The notes under the pieces were generated by a model. It was given only the letters and a program-made list of their open reading frames with translations. It had not been told where the DNA came from and did no database searches. From the NCBI GenBank assembly GCA_001970955.1, contig MPUH01000084.1:1-64000 (forward strand): a stretch of DNA of 64,000 nt, given 5' to 3'. Shown here piece by piece: positions 11,323-23,494 of this stretch (positions are counted from its first letter, which is position 1; the number at the start of each line of letters is the position of its first letter). The position numbers and the translations under genes are program-made. This DNA comes from Stentor coeruleus (Eukaryota; Ciliophora; Heterotrichea; Heterotrichida; Stentoridae).

Positions 11323-11766
11323 TTACACATTACATCTTTCAAACATCTTCTTAAAAGAAACATGCATATCCTTCGAGATGTATTTATAAATATCCCAATC
11401 ATATTTCGTCATCGCATTAACATTAGCTCCATAAAAAATAAGTTTTTCCGCCATCAACAAATTTCCTTTACTACAAGCTAAAAATACCGGTGGTACTCCA
11501 GATACATCTCTAATATCAACTTTTGCCCCTTTACTAATAAGAAACTCTACCAATTCTATAGATCCTGATTCAACAGCAATATGTAAAGGTGACCTATAAT
11601 TAAAATTAGGCATTCTATAATTTACATTATATCCTTCTCTTAAAAGTATATTAGCTTTATCTTTATTTCCTTTAATAAGTGCAGCATACATTTCAAATTG
11701 ATTAATTCTACTGTATTTATTATTCTTCCTTTCTTCATAAGATAATGATATTTCTGAACATCCCAT
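11323..11766 (-). CDS. Small N-acylated ankyrin-repeat protein (MGCSEI)
   Basis: A 147-residue protein that starts MGCSEISLS, a third MGC-type acylation context in this window. Residues about 25-135 contain three to four ankyrin repeats; the clearest are SPLHIAVESGSIELVEFLIS and PPVFLACSKGNLLMAEKLI, followed by GANVNA. Ankyrin repeats bind other proteins, so this is probably a membrane-tethered adaptor; the partner is unknown. It lies tail to tail with the sterol-transfer gene (50 bp apart) and 33 bp ahead of the next coiled-coil gene's stop, a very compact arrangement. Confidence 0.82.
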   Translation of the reverse strand: MGCSEISLSYEERKNNKYSRINQFEMYAALIKGNKDKANILLREGYNVNYRMPNFNYRSPLHIAVESGSIELVEFLISKGAKVDIRDVSGVPPVFLACSKGNLLMAEKLIFYGANVNAMTKYDWDIYKYISKDMHVSFKKMFERCNV

Positions 11767-11798
11767 TTTATTATATTTTTATATCCTAATTTTACTAG

Positions 11799-12881
11799 TT
11801 ATTTTGATATAATAGTGTTTAGGACTTCTTCAAGTTTCATACGTCTTAGTTTTTCTTCTCTTAATAAAGATTCTAATTCTTGTATATATCTACGTTGAGA
11901 AGATGTTGTTTTCCAACTACTTCTTGATGTACTGATTATAGATTTGCATGTATCATCATATTCTTTATTTCCTTCATCTTTTTCACGTATGCTTTTTTCG
12001 TCTTCAAAATTTTTTTCAGTATCTTCTGAGTTTTTATCAGGACTTTCTCTAAGAAGGTCTTCTAAATCTTTTAGGTCTTCTGCTTTTTCTTTTATTTGTT
12101 TTTTTATGTTGTCGATATTAGAGAGTTTTTCTTTTGGGATATCATCTGAGATTTCTGGTTTTTTATGGACATCTTTGTTTTGATTTGATGATTCGAGTTG
12201 ATTTATGGCTTTAAGCTTTTTTTCTTCGGCTAAGACACTTTTACTAGCATTTTCTAAGTATCTGATTCTTTCTTGAACTTTTTCTAACATGGTTTCATCA
12301 CGATTTGTTTCTTGGTCGATAGGATGATTTTGGGTTTTAGGTTTGATATAACGTGTCCTGCTGTTACTTCGTCTTGAGGATTCAGGCCTTTGGGATTTTT
12401 CTAATGAAGAGTTGGATTTACGTCGCTGTTCATCTGAGTTTTCTATTTTTTGTATTGGGTGTTCCTGGATTCTAGGTTCTAGTGGAGTCCTACAGCTTCT
12501 TGCTCTTAGGCTTCCTGCTGTGGTTGGTCTGTTTAAAACTGGGTTAACTGCTTGGTTCAATTGAGGTGCTGGCCTTGCATACTTTCCTCTAACTTCAGCA
12601 TATACGTTTATAGCTGTATTTAAGTAGTTTTTCATTGCGCTTATTGATTTTACTGAATCAGGAAGACTTTTTTTCTCATGTCTTGGGTGCACAGAAGAAG
12701 AACTTCTATGATTTTTCCTAAAATGCTGACTGCTTTGAACTGATTTTCGTGAAGCTGAAAAGTTTTGAAAGCTTCTATTTAGAAATTACTCATAAAGTCT
12801 TGCTGCAGCATTTATTTCTTTACCAACACGCTGCTGCCATGCCATATGCTGATCACAAAACGTTAGACTACTACTTGACAT
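11799..12881 (-). CDS. Coiled-coil protein, one 15-nt intron
   Basis: Unrecognised. The 5' end lies beyond a 15-nt intron at 12775-12789 (GTAATTTCTAAATAG on the coding strand). Splicing adds a first exon starting MSSSSLTFCDQHMAWQQRV at 12881 and gives 355 residues. The N-terminal third is basic and Ser/Arg-rich. Residues about 190-310 are charged coiled coil, and the C terminus (YIQELESLLREEKLRRMKLEEVL) is a strong amphipathic helix. Without the intron the frame would start only at a GTG, which supports the spliced model. A cytoskeletal or basal-body role would fit but is a guess. Confidence 0.75.
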
Positions 12882-14265
12882 TTTTATGAAGAGTATTTAA
12901 AGATAATGTTATGAAAAAAATATCGGCATAGAATTAGAATAAATAAATTGTGGTAAAGGTTTATTTTAAGTTATATATCAAGTTTATCAAAGTTATAATG
13001 TAAATCAACTTTACTATAAGTGGATTAGTAGAAAAAATCCTGTATGAAAAAAGATGAAAATGGTAATTACTAATGTTAAAGTTGTAAATAAGAAGATACT
13101 GATTTTCTAGTTTAAATTTATTATTATTATTTTTTTCACAGTTTGTATTTAGAACTCAAACCTAAAATCTTAAAAGTGAATTTCAGGAACTTCTACCATT
13201 AAAAGACATTTAATTGAATTTCAGTTGATTTACATAATGAAATTTATCAGTCTTTGTTATGTTACTAGGAAAAAAATATAATTTTAACATCCAGTATTAA
13301 TCTACAATATAAAACATGTTTATGATAGTTATGGGATTCTAGTATTTTTAGATAATATTACAACTAACAAAGTCACTTCGAATTAGTCCAAGCTTCTAAT
13401 AGGATTAAAAGCATGAATAACCTTAGCATAAAGAGTATAAAAATATATTCAGAAATATTATTTTATGTATAAACCAGAAAAATTCATATCTCGCTTCTTA
13501 TTAAATCTAATTCCTATACAATAAAAAATAATGGCTCTTTATTAAGTATTAAGTCAAAATCTTGTTGTTAGAAAATATAACAAAGCCCATTTTTTATAAG
13601 CCCATCATCTTTAAAACCCCAGTTGTTGCCTTAAACTTTTGAGCATTTTAAATCTCATAATAGGAAAAAATACTGATTATAGACTATAAAGTTAATGATA
13701 ATAAGTATAATTTTTATTTTAGTGGGAATACACTTTTTGATTCTTCAGGGAAAGAGGATAAATTGCTTTATCATCATTATCACTTTTGGGTTAACAATTT
13801 TCAGTCACTTATTTAAAAAAATCAAATCGAACATTTTATTCGCTAGTTATCTAATTGATGTATATTTTCGTTAGTAAATTGATAATAAAGAATAATTCAT
13901 GGAGTTTATAGTTCTTTACAATTTTTTTTGGAAGTTTAATATGTATTTATCAGATATATAATTTTACTACATATAAAATATGAGTTTATTCAACAAGTAT
14001 TAAGACTTTTTTTTACAATATTTCATATTTATATATTTTCCACAAGCCTTAAAAATCTCTAAATACCTTATTTCCTCAATAAAACCTCACATTCGCATAT
14101 TCACTATTATCTAATTCTTCAAATAATCTACCCAAACCAAACCTTCAACAATAAACCCAATCTTTAAACCTACACCTATTAAAATCTAATCAAAAAATCC
14201 AATCTCCCAATACCAAAAATCAAAATATTATACTTTATCAGGTCCAAAAAAATACCTAATAATAA
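12882..14265. other. Long intergenic region between divergent genes
   Basis: No gene I can support. A short open stretch near 13691-13815 on the + strand (reading YFSGNTLFDSSGKEDK) has no start codon and no known match. The last 230 bases before the peptidase gene are strongly C/A-rich and almost free of G. No tRNA-like box seen. Confidence 0.5.
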
Positions 14266-15519
14266 ATGGTAATATTCCTCCTTACCTTACTTTCAGCAGT
14301 CTCAGCTTATACATCAATCCCATTGTACTCAAGTAAAATCCCAGCATGGAATTTAAAAAAGCCAATGATTTCCCTATTAGACTCTCCAAAAGGTGCAATC
14401 CCAGTGCACAATTACTACAACCTTCAATACTATGCAACTTTCCAAGTAGGAACTCCAGGTCAAGATATATCCTTTATCCTAGACACAGGTTCATCATGGA
14501 CTTGGGTCCCTTCAACAGGTTGTGAATGTCATAATCTTACCAATACATTCAATAAAAACCTAAGTTCAACCTATATTGGTTCAGGTAATCTAACATATTT
14601 ACTATATGGTCAAGGATATGTTGAAGGTGAGTTATTTAAAGATACAATATCTTTAGGAGGATTAGATGTTCAAAATCAACAAATGGTCTTAGCATATAGA
14701 GATATGGATCTAGAAGGTCTTGCTTCTGATGGTTTATTAGGCTTAGGATTTAAAGAACTTTCTGATAATGTTTCAACTGTTATAGATAATATGTTTGATC
14801 AAGGGATTATTCAAGAAAAAGTTTTTTCTCTTTATCTTAACAATTTTAACTATGACAATATTTATGATAGTGCTTTGACTGTTGGTGGATATGATACTAA
14901 GTATGCAGAAGGACCTGGGGTTACTATAAAGTCTTTGGATTTAGTAGGATTTTGGCTTAATATTATAGACTCAGTTAGTATTGGCAATGATAAATCTAAT
15001 GATAGAGCTTATGCGATATTAGATATTGGGACCAGTTTTTTATATGGACCTGATTATGAAGTTGATATGATATTAAATGCTATAAATAATACAAGTATAT
15101 GCCAATATGATGAAGATGGGTATTTGTATTGTGCTTGTGATTATGAGAATTTAGATGTTTTCCCTAGTATTGAGTTTGTTATTGAGAATAATACTTTTAC
15201 AATATCCCCGTATAGTTATATGCTTTATGATAATGAAACTAATGATACTTGTTATGTTTTTATTGATTATACTGGGGCAACTTATTGGTTGCTTGGACAA
15301 GTGTTTTTTAGAGAGTATTATAGTGTTTATGATATGGATAATTATACTGTGCAATTGTTCCCTGCTGTTAAAGGACCGATTTTTGATAGAAGTCTTAATA
15401 GTTATGGGTATATTATTCAAGGTATGGCGGCTGGAGTTAGTTTTGTAGCTTTGGCTGTTATTATTCAGATTAGGAGAATGAGAAGCGATAGTGGAGTTGA
15501 CTATAATAGGATTATTTAG
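14266..15519 (+). CDS. Pepsin-family aspartic peptidase, membrane-anchored
   Basis: A two-lobed A1 aspartic protease, probably lysosomal, secretory or cell-surface. A signal peptide covers residues 1-15 (MVIFLLTLLSAVSA). The first catalytic motif FILDTGSSWTWVP has its Asp near residue 72. The second lobe has AILDIGTSF with Asp near 252: the usual DTG or DSG is DIG, so one conserved hydroxyl near the active site is missing. A flap-region Tyr is plausible in GNLTYLLYGQGYVEG. Several Asn-X-Ser/Thr sites occur. A C-terminal transmembrane helix (AAGVSFVALAVIIQI, about 385-400) and a short basic tail anchor it. At 417 residues it is normal for the family with a short propeptide. Confidence 0.9.
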   Translation: MVIFLLTLLSAVSAYTSIPLYSSKIPAWNLKKPMISLLDSPKGAIPVHNYYNLQYYATFQVGTPGQDISFILDTGSSWTWVPSTGCECHNLTNTFNKNLSSTYIGSGNLTYLLYGQGYVEGELFKDTISLGGLDVQNQQMVLAYRDMDLEGLASDGLLGLGFKELSDNVSTVIDNMFDQGIIQEKVFSLYLNNFNYDNIYDSALTVGGYDTKYAEGPGVTIKSLDLVGFWLNIIDSVSIGNDKSNDRAYAILDIGTSFLYGPDYEVDMILNAINNTSICQYDEDGYLYCACDYENLDVFPSIEFVIENNTFTISPYSYMLYDNETNDTCYVFIDYTGATYWLLGQVFFREYYSVYDMDNYTVQLFPAVKGPIFDRSLNSYGYIIQGMAAGVSFVALAVIIQIRRMRSDSGVDYNRII

Positions 15520-15690
15520 AAATAAGCTAGAAAATTTCAATAGGTTAAAAAGATTATATTGGATAGGATTTTTTGTATTGGAATACAATTATACCATTGG
15601 ATTTTGTGGGAAATTTGTGTCGTAAATCATAATTTTTTATTTGTAATTATATGTTTTTTTTTGATTCATAAGAATTATATGTTAACTAAT

Positions 15691-18361
15691 CTAACTAAAA
15701 CTACTTTCATAATCAAATTCTACTGTTTTTAATGACTCAAGCATGTTTTTAGCTTCATTCATAGTTACACGTACTTTCCTATCTGGATGAAGCATTTTGT
15801 TCAAAAGATTAATAGCCCATCTATCTTGTAGCCCATCTATAACTTTAAAAAGTATTTCTTCATTTCCCTTTAAATTTAGTTCATAACTAAAACTTTTACC
15901 CAAAAGTATATGTAAAAATGTCATCCCAAGAGNACCCATCTATAACTTTAAAAAGTATTTCTTCATTTCCTTTTAAATTTAGTTCATAACTAAAACTTTT
16001 ACCCAAAAGTATATGTAAAAATGTCATCCCAAGAGAATACACATCAGCTTTAGGTTTATAAATCCCTTCATTAATACCTTCATTAATAAGTTGTTGGATA
16101 TTTGGGTCAGCATATCCTTTAGTCCCTGATCCAAATCCATCAATCGTTGATTCGCCTAGTGTCTGTAAATTTTTTGATATAATAGAAATATCAAAGTCTA
16201 TAATATACAATCGAATATCATCATTTTCATCATCTATAAGAATATTATCTGGTTTAATGTCCATATGATAAATACCTAACTCATGAAGTTTTGCAAATGA
16301 GTTTAACAAGCTTACAAATATACTTTTCAATATATTTTCACGCTTATTACTTGATAAACAGCTTATATTTTCTATATATTCTGACATATTTTTGTTTACC
16401 CATTGCATTACTAGGATGTATTGTTTAGTACCACCTTCATTTGAGATACAAGTTCCATAATATTGAAGAAAACAGTTTTTTGAATTTCTTAGTAGACTGA
16501 GTTTTTCATAGACTGAAATTTCTTTTAAGACACTTGATAGGTCACATTCTGAATCCTGTTCTGTATATATTTTTAAACATACTAATTTACCTTGGTAAGT
16601 TCCTTTGTAAATATTTGAAATTATTCCTTCTCCATTTTTTGTACTTAAACATGCATTAAAAGTTGTGATGTGCTGTCTATCAATACTACATATAGGAGTT
16701 TCTCTTTTATTATCAATTCCAATACTTTTTAGTAATTCAGTGTAAGCATTTTCCATAGTTATTCTAGTCTTCCTATCAAAATTTAGCATTTGTTTCAATA
16801 AATTTTTTGCCCAGCCATAATTCAAGCTTTCAATCTTTGCCTCAAGTATTTTTTCTTTACCAAATTGATTCAAATCATTTTCAAATTGTCTCCTAACTAG
16901 TAAATGATAAAATGTCATTCCTAATGAAAAAACATCTGCTTTAGATCTAGTATATTGAGGTCTATCTGAATTATAAGCTTCTTGTATTAAAGGATCTGCA
17001 TAACCTATAGTCAAACCTTTACAATCCGAAACAGTCTGTGTTTGACTTGATTTATCATTTTTTAATATAACAGAAGTATCAAAATCTATAATATACAAGC
17101 AATCTTTGCTTTTAAGTATATTATCAGGTTTAATATCCAGATGATATATTTTGTTATTATGCAGTATTTTATATGATTCTAAGAGTTTTATGAACATAAA
17201 CTTCATTTCATCTTCATCAACCTGACTATTATTATCAATATAGTTTTTAAGACTCTCTGCCACATATTGCATCACTAAAACTACTTGTTTTTTCCCATCA
17301 ATAACTTTCTTAGATGTCCCATAGTAATCCAAAAAACAACTCCCTTGAAAATTTAAACTAGAAAGAAGTTCATAAATTCTTATCTCATCTTCCACTTTTG
17401 AAAAATCAGCATCATTAATTTTTTCTTGATAAACTTTAAGACAAACCGTTTTACCTCTCCAATTACTTTTGTATATATTTGATATAATAGTATTAGAAGA
17501 TTTTGTAGATATGCAAGGAGGGTTAAATTGTAATTCTTCATATTGAATATTATATTTTATTGGGTCTTTTGGTTTTTCTTGTAATGTTTTACTTCTAAAA
17601 ATAGTTACATTGAATAACCTTAAAGGAAATTTTGATTCAAGTATTTTAGTTAAATCTTCTAGTTTAGTAGTTGTATTATTACTTCTAAAATGATGACCTT
17701 TTAACCCTTCAATAATATTCCATAGTTTTTCTGCATCAGTTTTTTGTAAACTGTTTAGATTTTCATCATTTAGTGTATTACTCAACATTCTCATTAGCCT
17801 TGGTACTAAAATTGATATATGAGAATTAAGATTTAACCCATAATCAAGTCCTTTTCTCAAATTGTTTATCAGTTTACTATAGCTGTTTAATGTTTGTTCT
17901 GAAATACATGTTCGAAGATCTTTACAGAAATACTTGCTTGCATTAGTGTTTAATGTCCCTTTTTTAGAGTTTTTTCCTAGTATTGGGTTGATTTTTCCTG
18001 TATACTCACTCATAGAAATATAATCTTCAAATGAATTTCCTTTAAAAGATGCTTTACTTAGTTGATCATCAAAGATTTTTACGAACTCATCTTTGTGTTG
18101 AGTGTTTAAAAAAAATAGCTCAGAAGACTTTTTGAAAAGGGAACTTATGTCAACCCAGGATGAGTCGTTAAGTAGTTCGATTTTCTGAAGGAGTAAAGTA
18201 TAAAAGAACACTTTTGAAGGCTCATTTAGATGTGAGATATTTTTGGATAAAAGATCTTGGGAAGTTAAGATTGAGATATGGCTTTGATAACTTTTAACTT
18301 CTTCGGAAATCTGAGGACTATTTTGGCTTTCTAGAAATTTTGTAAGGCGAGTTGAAATCAT
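15691..18361 (-). CDS. Tandem two-domain Ser/Thr protein kinase (frame split by an assembly join)
   Basis: One gene, shown as two overlapping frames only because the join at 15933 adds 103 bp. Removing those bases gives 856 codons (855 residues). The N-terminal 280 residues are helical and unrecognised. Kinase domain 1 spans about 285-560 and domain 2 about 570-850. Each has a VCLK lysine, a DIKPDN catalytic loop, an IDFD metal site and an SLGMTF motif in helix F. Both replace the HRD arginine (HLD and HMD) and the DFG glycine (DFD), and the glycine loop is poor. The catalytic Asp, Asn and Lys remain, so activity is possible but regulation by activation-loop phosphorylation is unlikely. The two domains are clear internal duplicates. 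Confidence 0.85.
15831..16035. repeat. Single-N join with about 101-bp duplicated flanks
   Basis: 15831-15932 and 15934-16035 are near-identical around an N at 15933, with one internal C/T difference and a mismatch at the edge. The 103-bp surplus shifts the frame of the tandem kinase gene. Confidence 0.9.
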
Positions 18362-18500
18362 TATTATTTTGGTTGGATTAAGGTNATTGAGATATGGCTT
18401 TGATAACTTTTAACTTCTTCGGAAATCTGAGGACTGTTTTGGCTTTCTAGAAATTTTGTAAGGCGAGTTGAAATCATTATTATTTTGGTTGGATTAAGGT
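18270..18500. repeat. Single-N join with 115-bp duplicated flanks
   Basis: 18270-18384 and 18386-18500 match except for one A/G difference, around an N at 18385. The duplicate repeats the first 31 codons of the kinase gene and its 5' flank, so a second kinase start codon at about 18477 is false. Confidence 0.9.
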
Positions 18501-19940
18501 TATTAATATTTGGCTTAATGCTGAAGTTTAAATTATGTAATGACTATGTAAGTTCTTATGGATTATTAGAATTCATTTTGATAAAATATTTAGTGAACCC
18601 TATGATTTAGAGATGAATATAGCGGATTTTAGCTAAATTTTTTTTCAAGAAGTAATGGAATAGTATTCAAAAGGTAAAAGAAACTTTGAAAAAACATTCA
18701 AATGCGAACTCCCTTTATGTAAAGTTGAGCAATCTCTAGAGAGTTCATGGCTTAAAAATATGATATTTTTATTACAACATTTTTATAGCAGAAGCCATAA
18801 TTTTTTACTTTTTATACTTGCATTTCCAGTATATAATGAAAAAATAAACAATTTGGTAAGAATAAATTTGGTTGTGAAGTAAGTGCTAAATACTAAGATC
18901 CTGATGTGTAGAAATAAAAATTCTCAACCTTCCACCGGAAAAAATTGTAACTAAATATCGTAATTTTTTAACTATCAGACTTGATAATTTTGTTATGATA
19001 CCATTAAACCAATTAAAAATCTTATTTATCTCAGCATGCAATCACATGCTTAATAAATCAACAATTAATTCGATAACAAACTTTTATACCAAAAATTCTA
19101 TATATAATCAAGAAATCAAATATATGAATTAAAACATCTCAATTAAGCAAATATCCAAATCCTAAAAATATCAATTATTTAAATATCAATATAAATCTTA
19201 TAAAATAATCCAACTTTATTAGATACCCATGCAATCCTGATTATAAATTTTAATCCAATATGGAAAATATAATCGAAATTACCCAAACCTTTTATCATTT
19301 TCTTATAAAAATGAATACAAATTATAACCAAAATAATTTTCCCAGTCTATATCTTAGTTTTAAAATAAATTCTTATACTAAGTCTAATCCGATTACTTTT
19401 TCTGACTTTAACAAAAATTAAAATTATCACCTTTTTATAACAAAAAAAATTCCTTTAAGGTTCGAGAAATCCCAAAATCACCAATCGCAATCATAAAGAT
19501 TCAAGCTAGACTTAAAAGAAACCTATAAAAAAAAATAATAATCCCGATACTTACAATCTTCATCACAAAACCTTATATTCAAAACAAGAAAATCCCAATC
19601 AGAAAAAAAAATTACTATCAAAACTAAAGATACAAACCTAAAATATCAAAATAAAAGAAATAAAAGTACTATAAGACTTCAAATTTCAACATAACTGACC
19701 ATAAAAAATAGAAATAACACATTCTCTATCATATGACCCATTTACTATAGATTTTATGCCAAAGAATTGTTAAATTATACAAAATCCAGCAAGGAAAGTT
19801 TTTTTATAACCTTTTTAACCATAACAGTTTCCCTTTTCTCACATTTCTAAGGACTTGTTTAAAAATTGTAAATAAACTAATCTAAACTTTCAGTTTTATA
19901 TCATACTTACTTCAGTAAATATGAAATATGATCATTGAAT
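18362..19940. other. Long intergenic region between divergent genes
   Basis: The first 139 bases are the join duplicate. A 72-codon open stretch (18664-18882, + strand) has no start codon near its beginning and no known match; it may be a gene relic. From about 19150 to 19860 the top strand is C/A-rich and G-poor. No RNA gene recognised. Confidence 0.5.
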
Positions 19941-20672
19941 ATGGAAGCGTTAATAAATATGTCATCAAGTAGGAAGACTTGGGCTGAAGAGGTAAAGTTT
20001 ATATAGGAAGATGAATTACTAGAACAATTAGTTGAAGAATTAGGAGTTACGCGTTGGGGGTTAATTGCTAAGAAAATTGAATTTCATCTCAATATAAGTC
20101 GAACAGGAAAACAATGTAGAGAACGCTGGCATAATCATTTAAATCCGGCAATCAGTAAAGACTGCTGGACTGAAAATGAAAAAAATAAGATTCTAGAACT
20201 TCATCAAAGATATGGTAACCGGTGGTCTAAAATAGCACAACACCTTGAAGGACGCACTGATAACGCAGTAAAGAATTTTTTTTATAGTAATCTGAGGAAG
20301 AAAATTAGGAAAATCGAAAGAAATAAGGCTGCGAACAGAAGGAAAAAATATAGAGAAAAAGTCAGAGCGGAAATCGAGGCTTCAATTTACAAGGAAAAAA
20401 CTAAAACCAGCGACGAGGGTAATCCTGTAATGTTTTTTGAAAATGATGCCTCAAAAATATTATATTCATTATCTGACCCAGAATTGAAGAAGGACGAACA
20501 AATAGAAAACCAAAATGCGATCAATGAAACGCTTTGCACTGGAAACTTGACTGACGGGATTTATGTCCCGGCCTGTGGAAACTATTTCAATATGATTCCT
20601 TACATATATGATAATCCCTTGTATCAATACCAGCTTAGTCAGATGATGTTTATGGCGAACACTAATCAGTGA
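19941..20672 (+). CDS. R2R3-type MYB transcription factor, one 15-nt intron
   Basis: A DNA-binding regulator, nuclear. The first exon (19941-19991) ends TWAEE; removing the 15-nt intron 19992-20006 (GTAAAGTTTATATAG) fuses it to EDELLEQLVEELG and gives 238 residues. R2 (about 13-66) has Trp at TWAEEE, RWGLIA and RERWHNHLNP. R3 (about 67-117) has CWTENE, RWSKIAQHL and GRTDNAVKNFFYS, the last with Phe in place of the third Trp. The recognition helices GKQCRERWHNHL and DNAVKNFF are typical of animal c-Myb and protist MYBs. A basic stretch follows (KKIRKIERNKAANRRKKYRE). The C-terminal half is Asn- and Tyr-rich and unknown. Confidence 0.9.
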
Positions 20673-22058
20673 TGCCTTAGTCTATACTAAATTAATCTAG
20701 TTGATTAAACTTTTAAATAGTATCCTTGGATTTGATGATTTTTTGATATGAAAGTGATTAGAATAGGGTGAAAAAACTTTCTGAACTGGTTTGGGATTAG
20801 TTACTTTGAAATGAAAATTACGAAAGATGAACAAAGAAGAGAAAGAAGGTATGTTAAGTGTTAGAAGATTTTAATAAAGGGTGTTAGGTTTAATGTTGAG
20901 ATTTATTAGAGAGGGGCTTTTTTCTTTAGGTTTTTCATCAATTTTTGAACCATCGCAGTATTGGCCACTACTTGAAAGAAACTTATTTTATAACAGAAGG
21001 AAAGTTTTTAGGGTTTTTGGAAAGACACAGTTTTCGGTTTATACTTTAGCTTGAAGTTTATAACTTTTAAAAGTTATTTTGTTGATATTATAGATTGGTT
21101 AGAGTTCCCAACTTCACTATTCTTATTTATTTTGCATATATCAATTTTTTGATATAATTATTTCTAAGTTTTTCTATCTCTTTTCGCAGAGGATTTAATT
21201 TTTTTTTAAGTTTTTTGTTTAAATACCTGTTTTGCTAATTCTCAAATGTTCAAGACAGTTTTGTGATGAAACTAAGAGAAAATCACAAATATTTAAAATA
21301 AATAGCATCAAAGCACTTTAAAGTTGGGATAAATATTAGACCCCTTCTCAGAAATGAAAGTGCATTCGAAAGAATAGCCAGTATATAAAACTTACAATAA
21401 TCAGGATATCAAAATCAATGTTATAGATAAGAACCATTTCTATCAAGTAAATTTGATAAATTATTCCATTCTGTATCAAACTAAGTAAAAAAAAATAAGA
21501 TTATCTCACCATCAAACTAACAGTACTTAAAAGGCTTTAAAATAATAATATAAGCATATAGACAAACAAAAATCAGATAAAACCTATTTAATATTTGACT
21601 CTAAGTGAGAAATAATAACCCAACCCCAAAAAAATACTACATTTAAACCAATAAATTTACAAAACCAAGTTAAAATCATCAACTTGATAACCTTTGAAGA
21701 TTATACCCTATTCCAAAAATCTATCTCCCAAATATTTGATAGTATTTCAATTGAAAAATTAGCAATTTTCACATTTTTCTATAAATATGTAATGAAATAA
21801 TTTTTTATCTCCTCCAATCCTTAGCTATAAGGAAGAATAAAATGTATGGGATTTTTATTGAAGAAGCCCTTGTTGAATATATAATCGAGAATAGAAAAAT
21901 TATTTTTATTATTAGCTAAAGGGAATCGTATTGGAAGGATTATGAACTCGATAAACTTTTATAAGAAACTTGAAAACATTTATAGTATTTCATAACTAAA
22001 ATTCTAATAAAATAAATACTTTTTTAGTATATATAATAATTATACTCTTATAAAATAC
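20673..22058. other. Long intergenic region, tandem + genes
   Basis: 3' of the MYB gene the top strand is G/T-rich (20690-21240); ahead of the next gene it is C/A-rich (about 21300-21720). A short minus-strand open stretch near 20870-20980 (reading GQYCDGSKIDEKPKEK) has no start and no match. I see no gene. Confidence 0.5.
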
Positions 22059-22725
22059 ATGGAACTTAAAAGAAGTACAACGATTTATGATAAACCTCAT
22101 AACGATGGTAAAAAAATCATCAAAAGCAATTTACTTAACCCACCCCATCATTCAAAAGCTCATTCCAACGATTTTCTACAAGAAAATTTCCAAACCCCAT
22201 TTAGTAATCTTAACGTATCAGTTGAAAAAAGTCACACTTTAGATCTTAGAAAGAAAAAATCTCCTAGAAAAGATGAAAAAAGTATAGAGTGTGTCTACCC
22301 TTCGCATATAGAAGTCATTGAAAAAATCAAGAAAATCAAAAGTTTAGCTCATCCGCTTCCTTTTAGTCCTATAACAGAACCTCCAAATTTACGTAAAATA
22401 TTATATAGCTTATGGGAAAAAAAGCGTAATGTTACAAAAGAAAATTAAAGAAAGACTTGATAATGTGGAATATGTTTTACCTCAAGAACCTTATTTAATG
22501 GAGATTTTCCTTAAAAGGATTAAAGAAACTGAAAGAGTGATAAGGCAAGAAAAGGAGTTTATTTGTAAAATACGAAAATTTAAACCGAAAATACAGTTAA
22601 AGCATATGAAGAAAAGAGATAACAAAAATAAATCTGTTATGGAAACTAAGATAAATAGAAGAAATAAGACACCTATTACTTTGAGTCGTACTGGGATAGT
22701 TGTAGGTTCTGCAAATCATACTTAG
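22059..22725 (+). CDS. Basic hypothetical protein, one 16-nt intron
   Basis: Two overlapping frames join through a 16-nt intron at 22393-22408 (GTAAAATATTATATAG), giving 651 nt and 216 residues. The intron has the same adenine six bases before the 3' exon as the 15-nt introns in this window. The product is Lys-rich with a probable helix at about residues 117-155 (KIKERLDNVEYVLPQEPYLM onwards), a poly-basic stretch and a Thr/Ser-rich tail. It matches no family I know. Start ATG follows a typical AT-rich leader. Confidence 0.65.
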
Positions 22726-23098
22726 GTATATTTTTAGATGGGAAAATGTATAATTTTAATATATGAATTAAGTTGATTCAAACATAAAAATTTTTTTAAT
22801 GATATAAAATGATTTATTTAGAATATAGTTTATGAGTATTATATAAAATAAGCATGACAGAGAGAAACTGATATCAATTGAAAATCTAAATTTTTGATAA
22901 AGACAATTATGATTTTTGATTAAGAATTTTCTACACACAACCAACTCCATTTAAAATTTTCATTTTATTAACTAATTTCCTTCATTAAAAACCAATTTAA
23001 AGAGCTGTATATAAAAGTTTATATAAATATTCATTCCTATTTTTTTATACCTAAATTTTATACTAATCAATAATATAGTTTATGCAAATACAACGATT
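22726..23098. other. Intergenic between convergent genes
   Basis: Very AT-rich. A 60-codon minus-strand frame (22768-22950) starts at an ATG but encodes a hydrophobic low-complexity string; I do not treat it as a gene. Confidence 0.5.
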
Positions 23099-23494
23099 CT
23101 AGTTAATTTTTGGGAGCATCCTTTCTTCACTATTTGAATAAGACTCTTCATCTGAATCGACAAATTTTTGCATTTCATCCATTTTGACACTAATTCTCAT
23201 TTTCGGTCGATTTATAGTATCAGTAGGATTATGACTAACTCTAGTAAACTTTGATGTGTTATGTATTTCAAAATTTAAGCAATTATAAGGGAAATTGTTA
23301 CTAGATATTGGTAAATCCAACTTTTTAAACGGTATAAAATGAAGATTCTTTGAAGGGCTGATTGAAGTACGCTTCAGTTTTGATTGTGGAGTTAACTCTA
23401 AATTATGGATATTGAAAGATATATTTGCTTTTCTAGCACGAACAATTGATATCCTTGGCTTTCTTGTAATATGCTTGGAGATGATGTGATTTTT
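23099..23494 (-). CDS. Small hypothetical protein, 5' end unresolved
   Basis: An open frame runs from the stop at 23099 back to 23494, about 130 codons, with protein-like composition: ITRKPRISIVRARKA, then SISPSKNLHFIPFKKLDLP, then a Ser/Glu-rich C terminus (VDSDEESYSNSEERMLPKIN). There is no ATG in this frame, so the first exon must lie further upstream. The flank at 23500-23630 contains long A/T homopolymers (runs of 10 and 16) where sequence errors are likely, and an ATG-led frame at about 23550. I could not find a 15- or 16-nt intron that joins them, so the start is left open. Confidence 0.45.
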   Translation of the reverse strand, partial: KNHIISKHITRKPRISIVRARKANISFNIHNLELTPQSKLKRTSISPSKNLHFIPFKKLDLPISSNNFPYNCLNFEIHNTSKFTRVSHNPTDTINRPKMRISVKMDEMQKFVDSDEESYSNSEERMLPKIN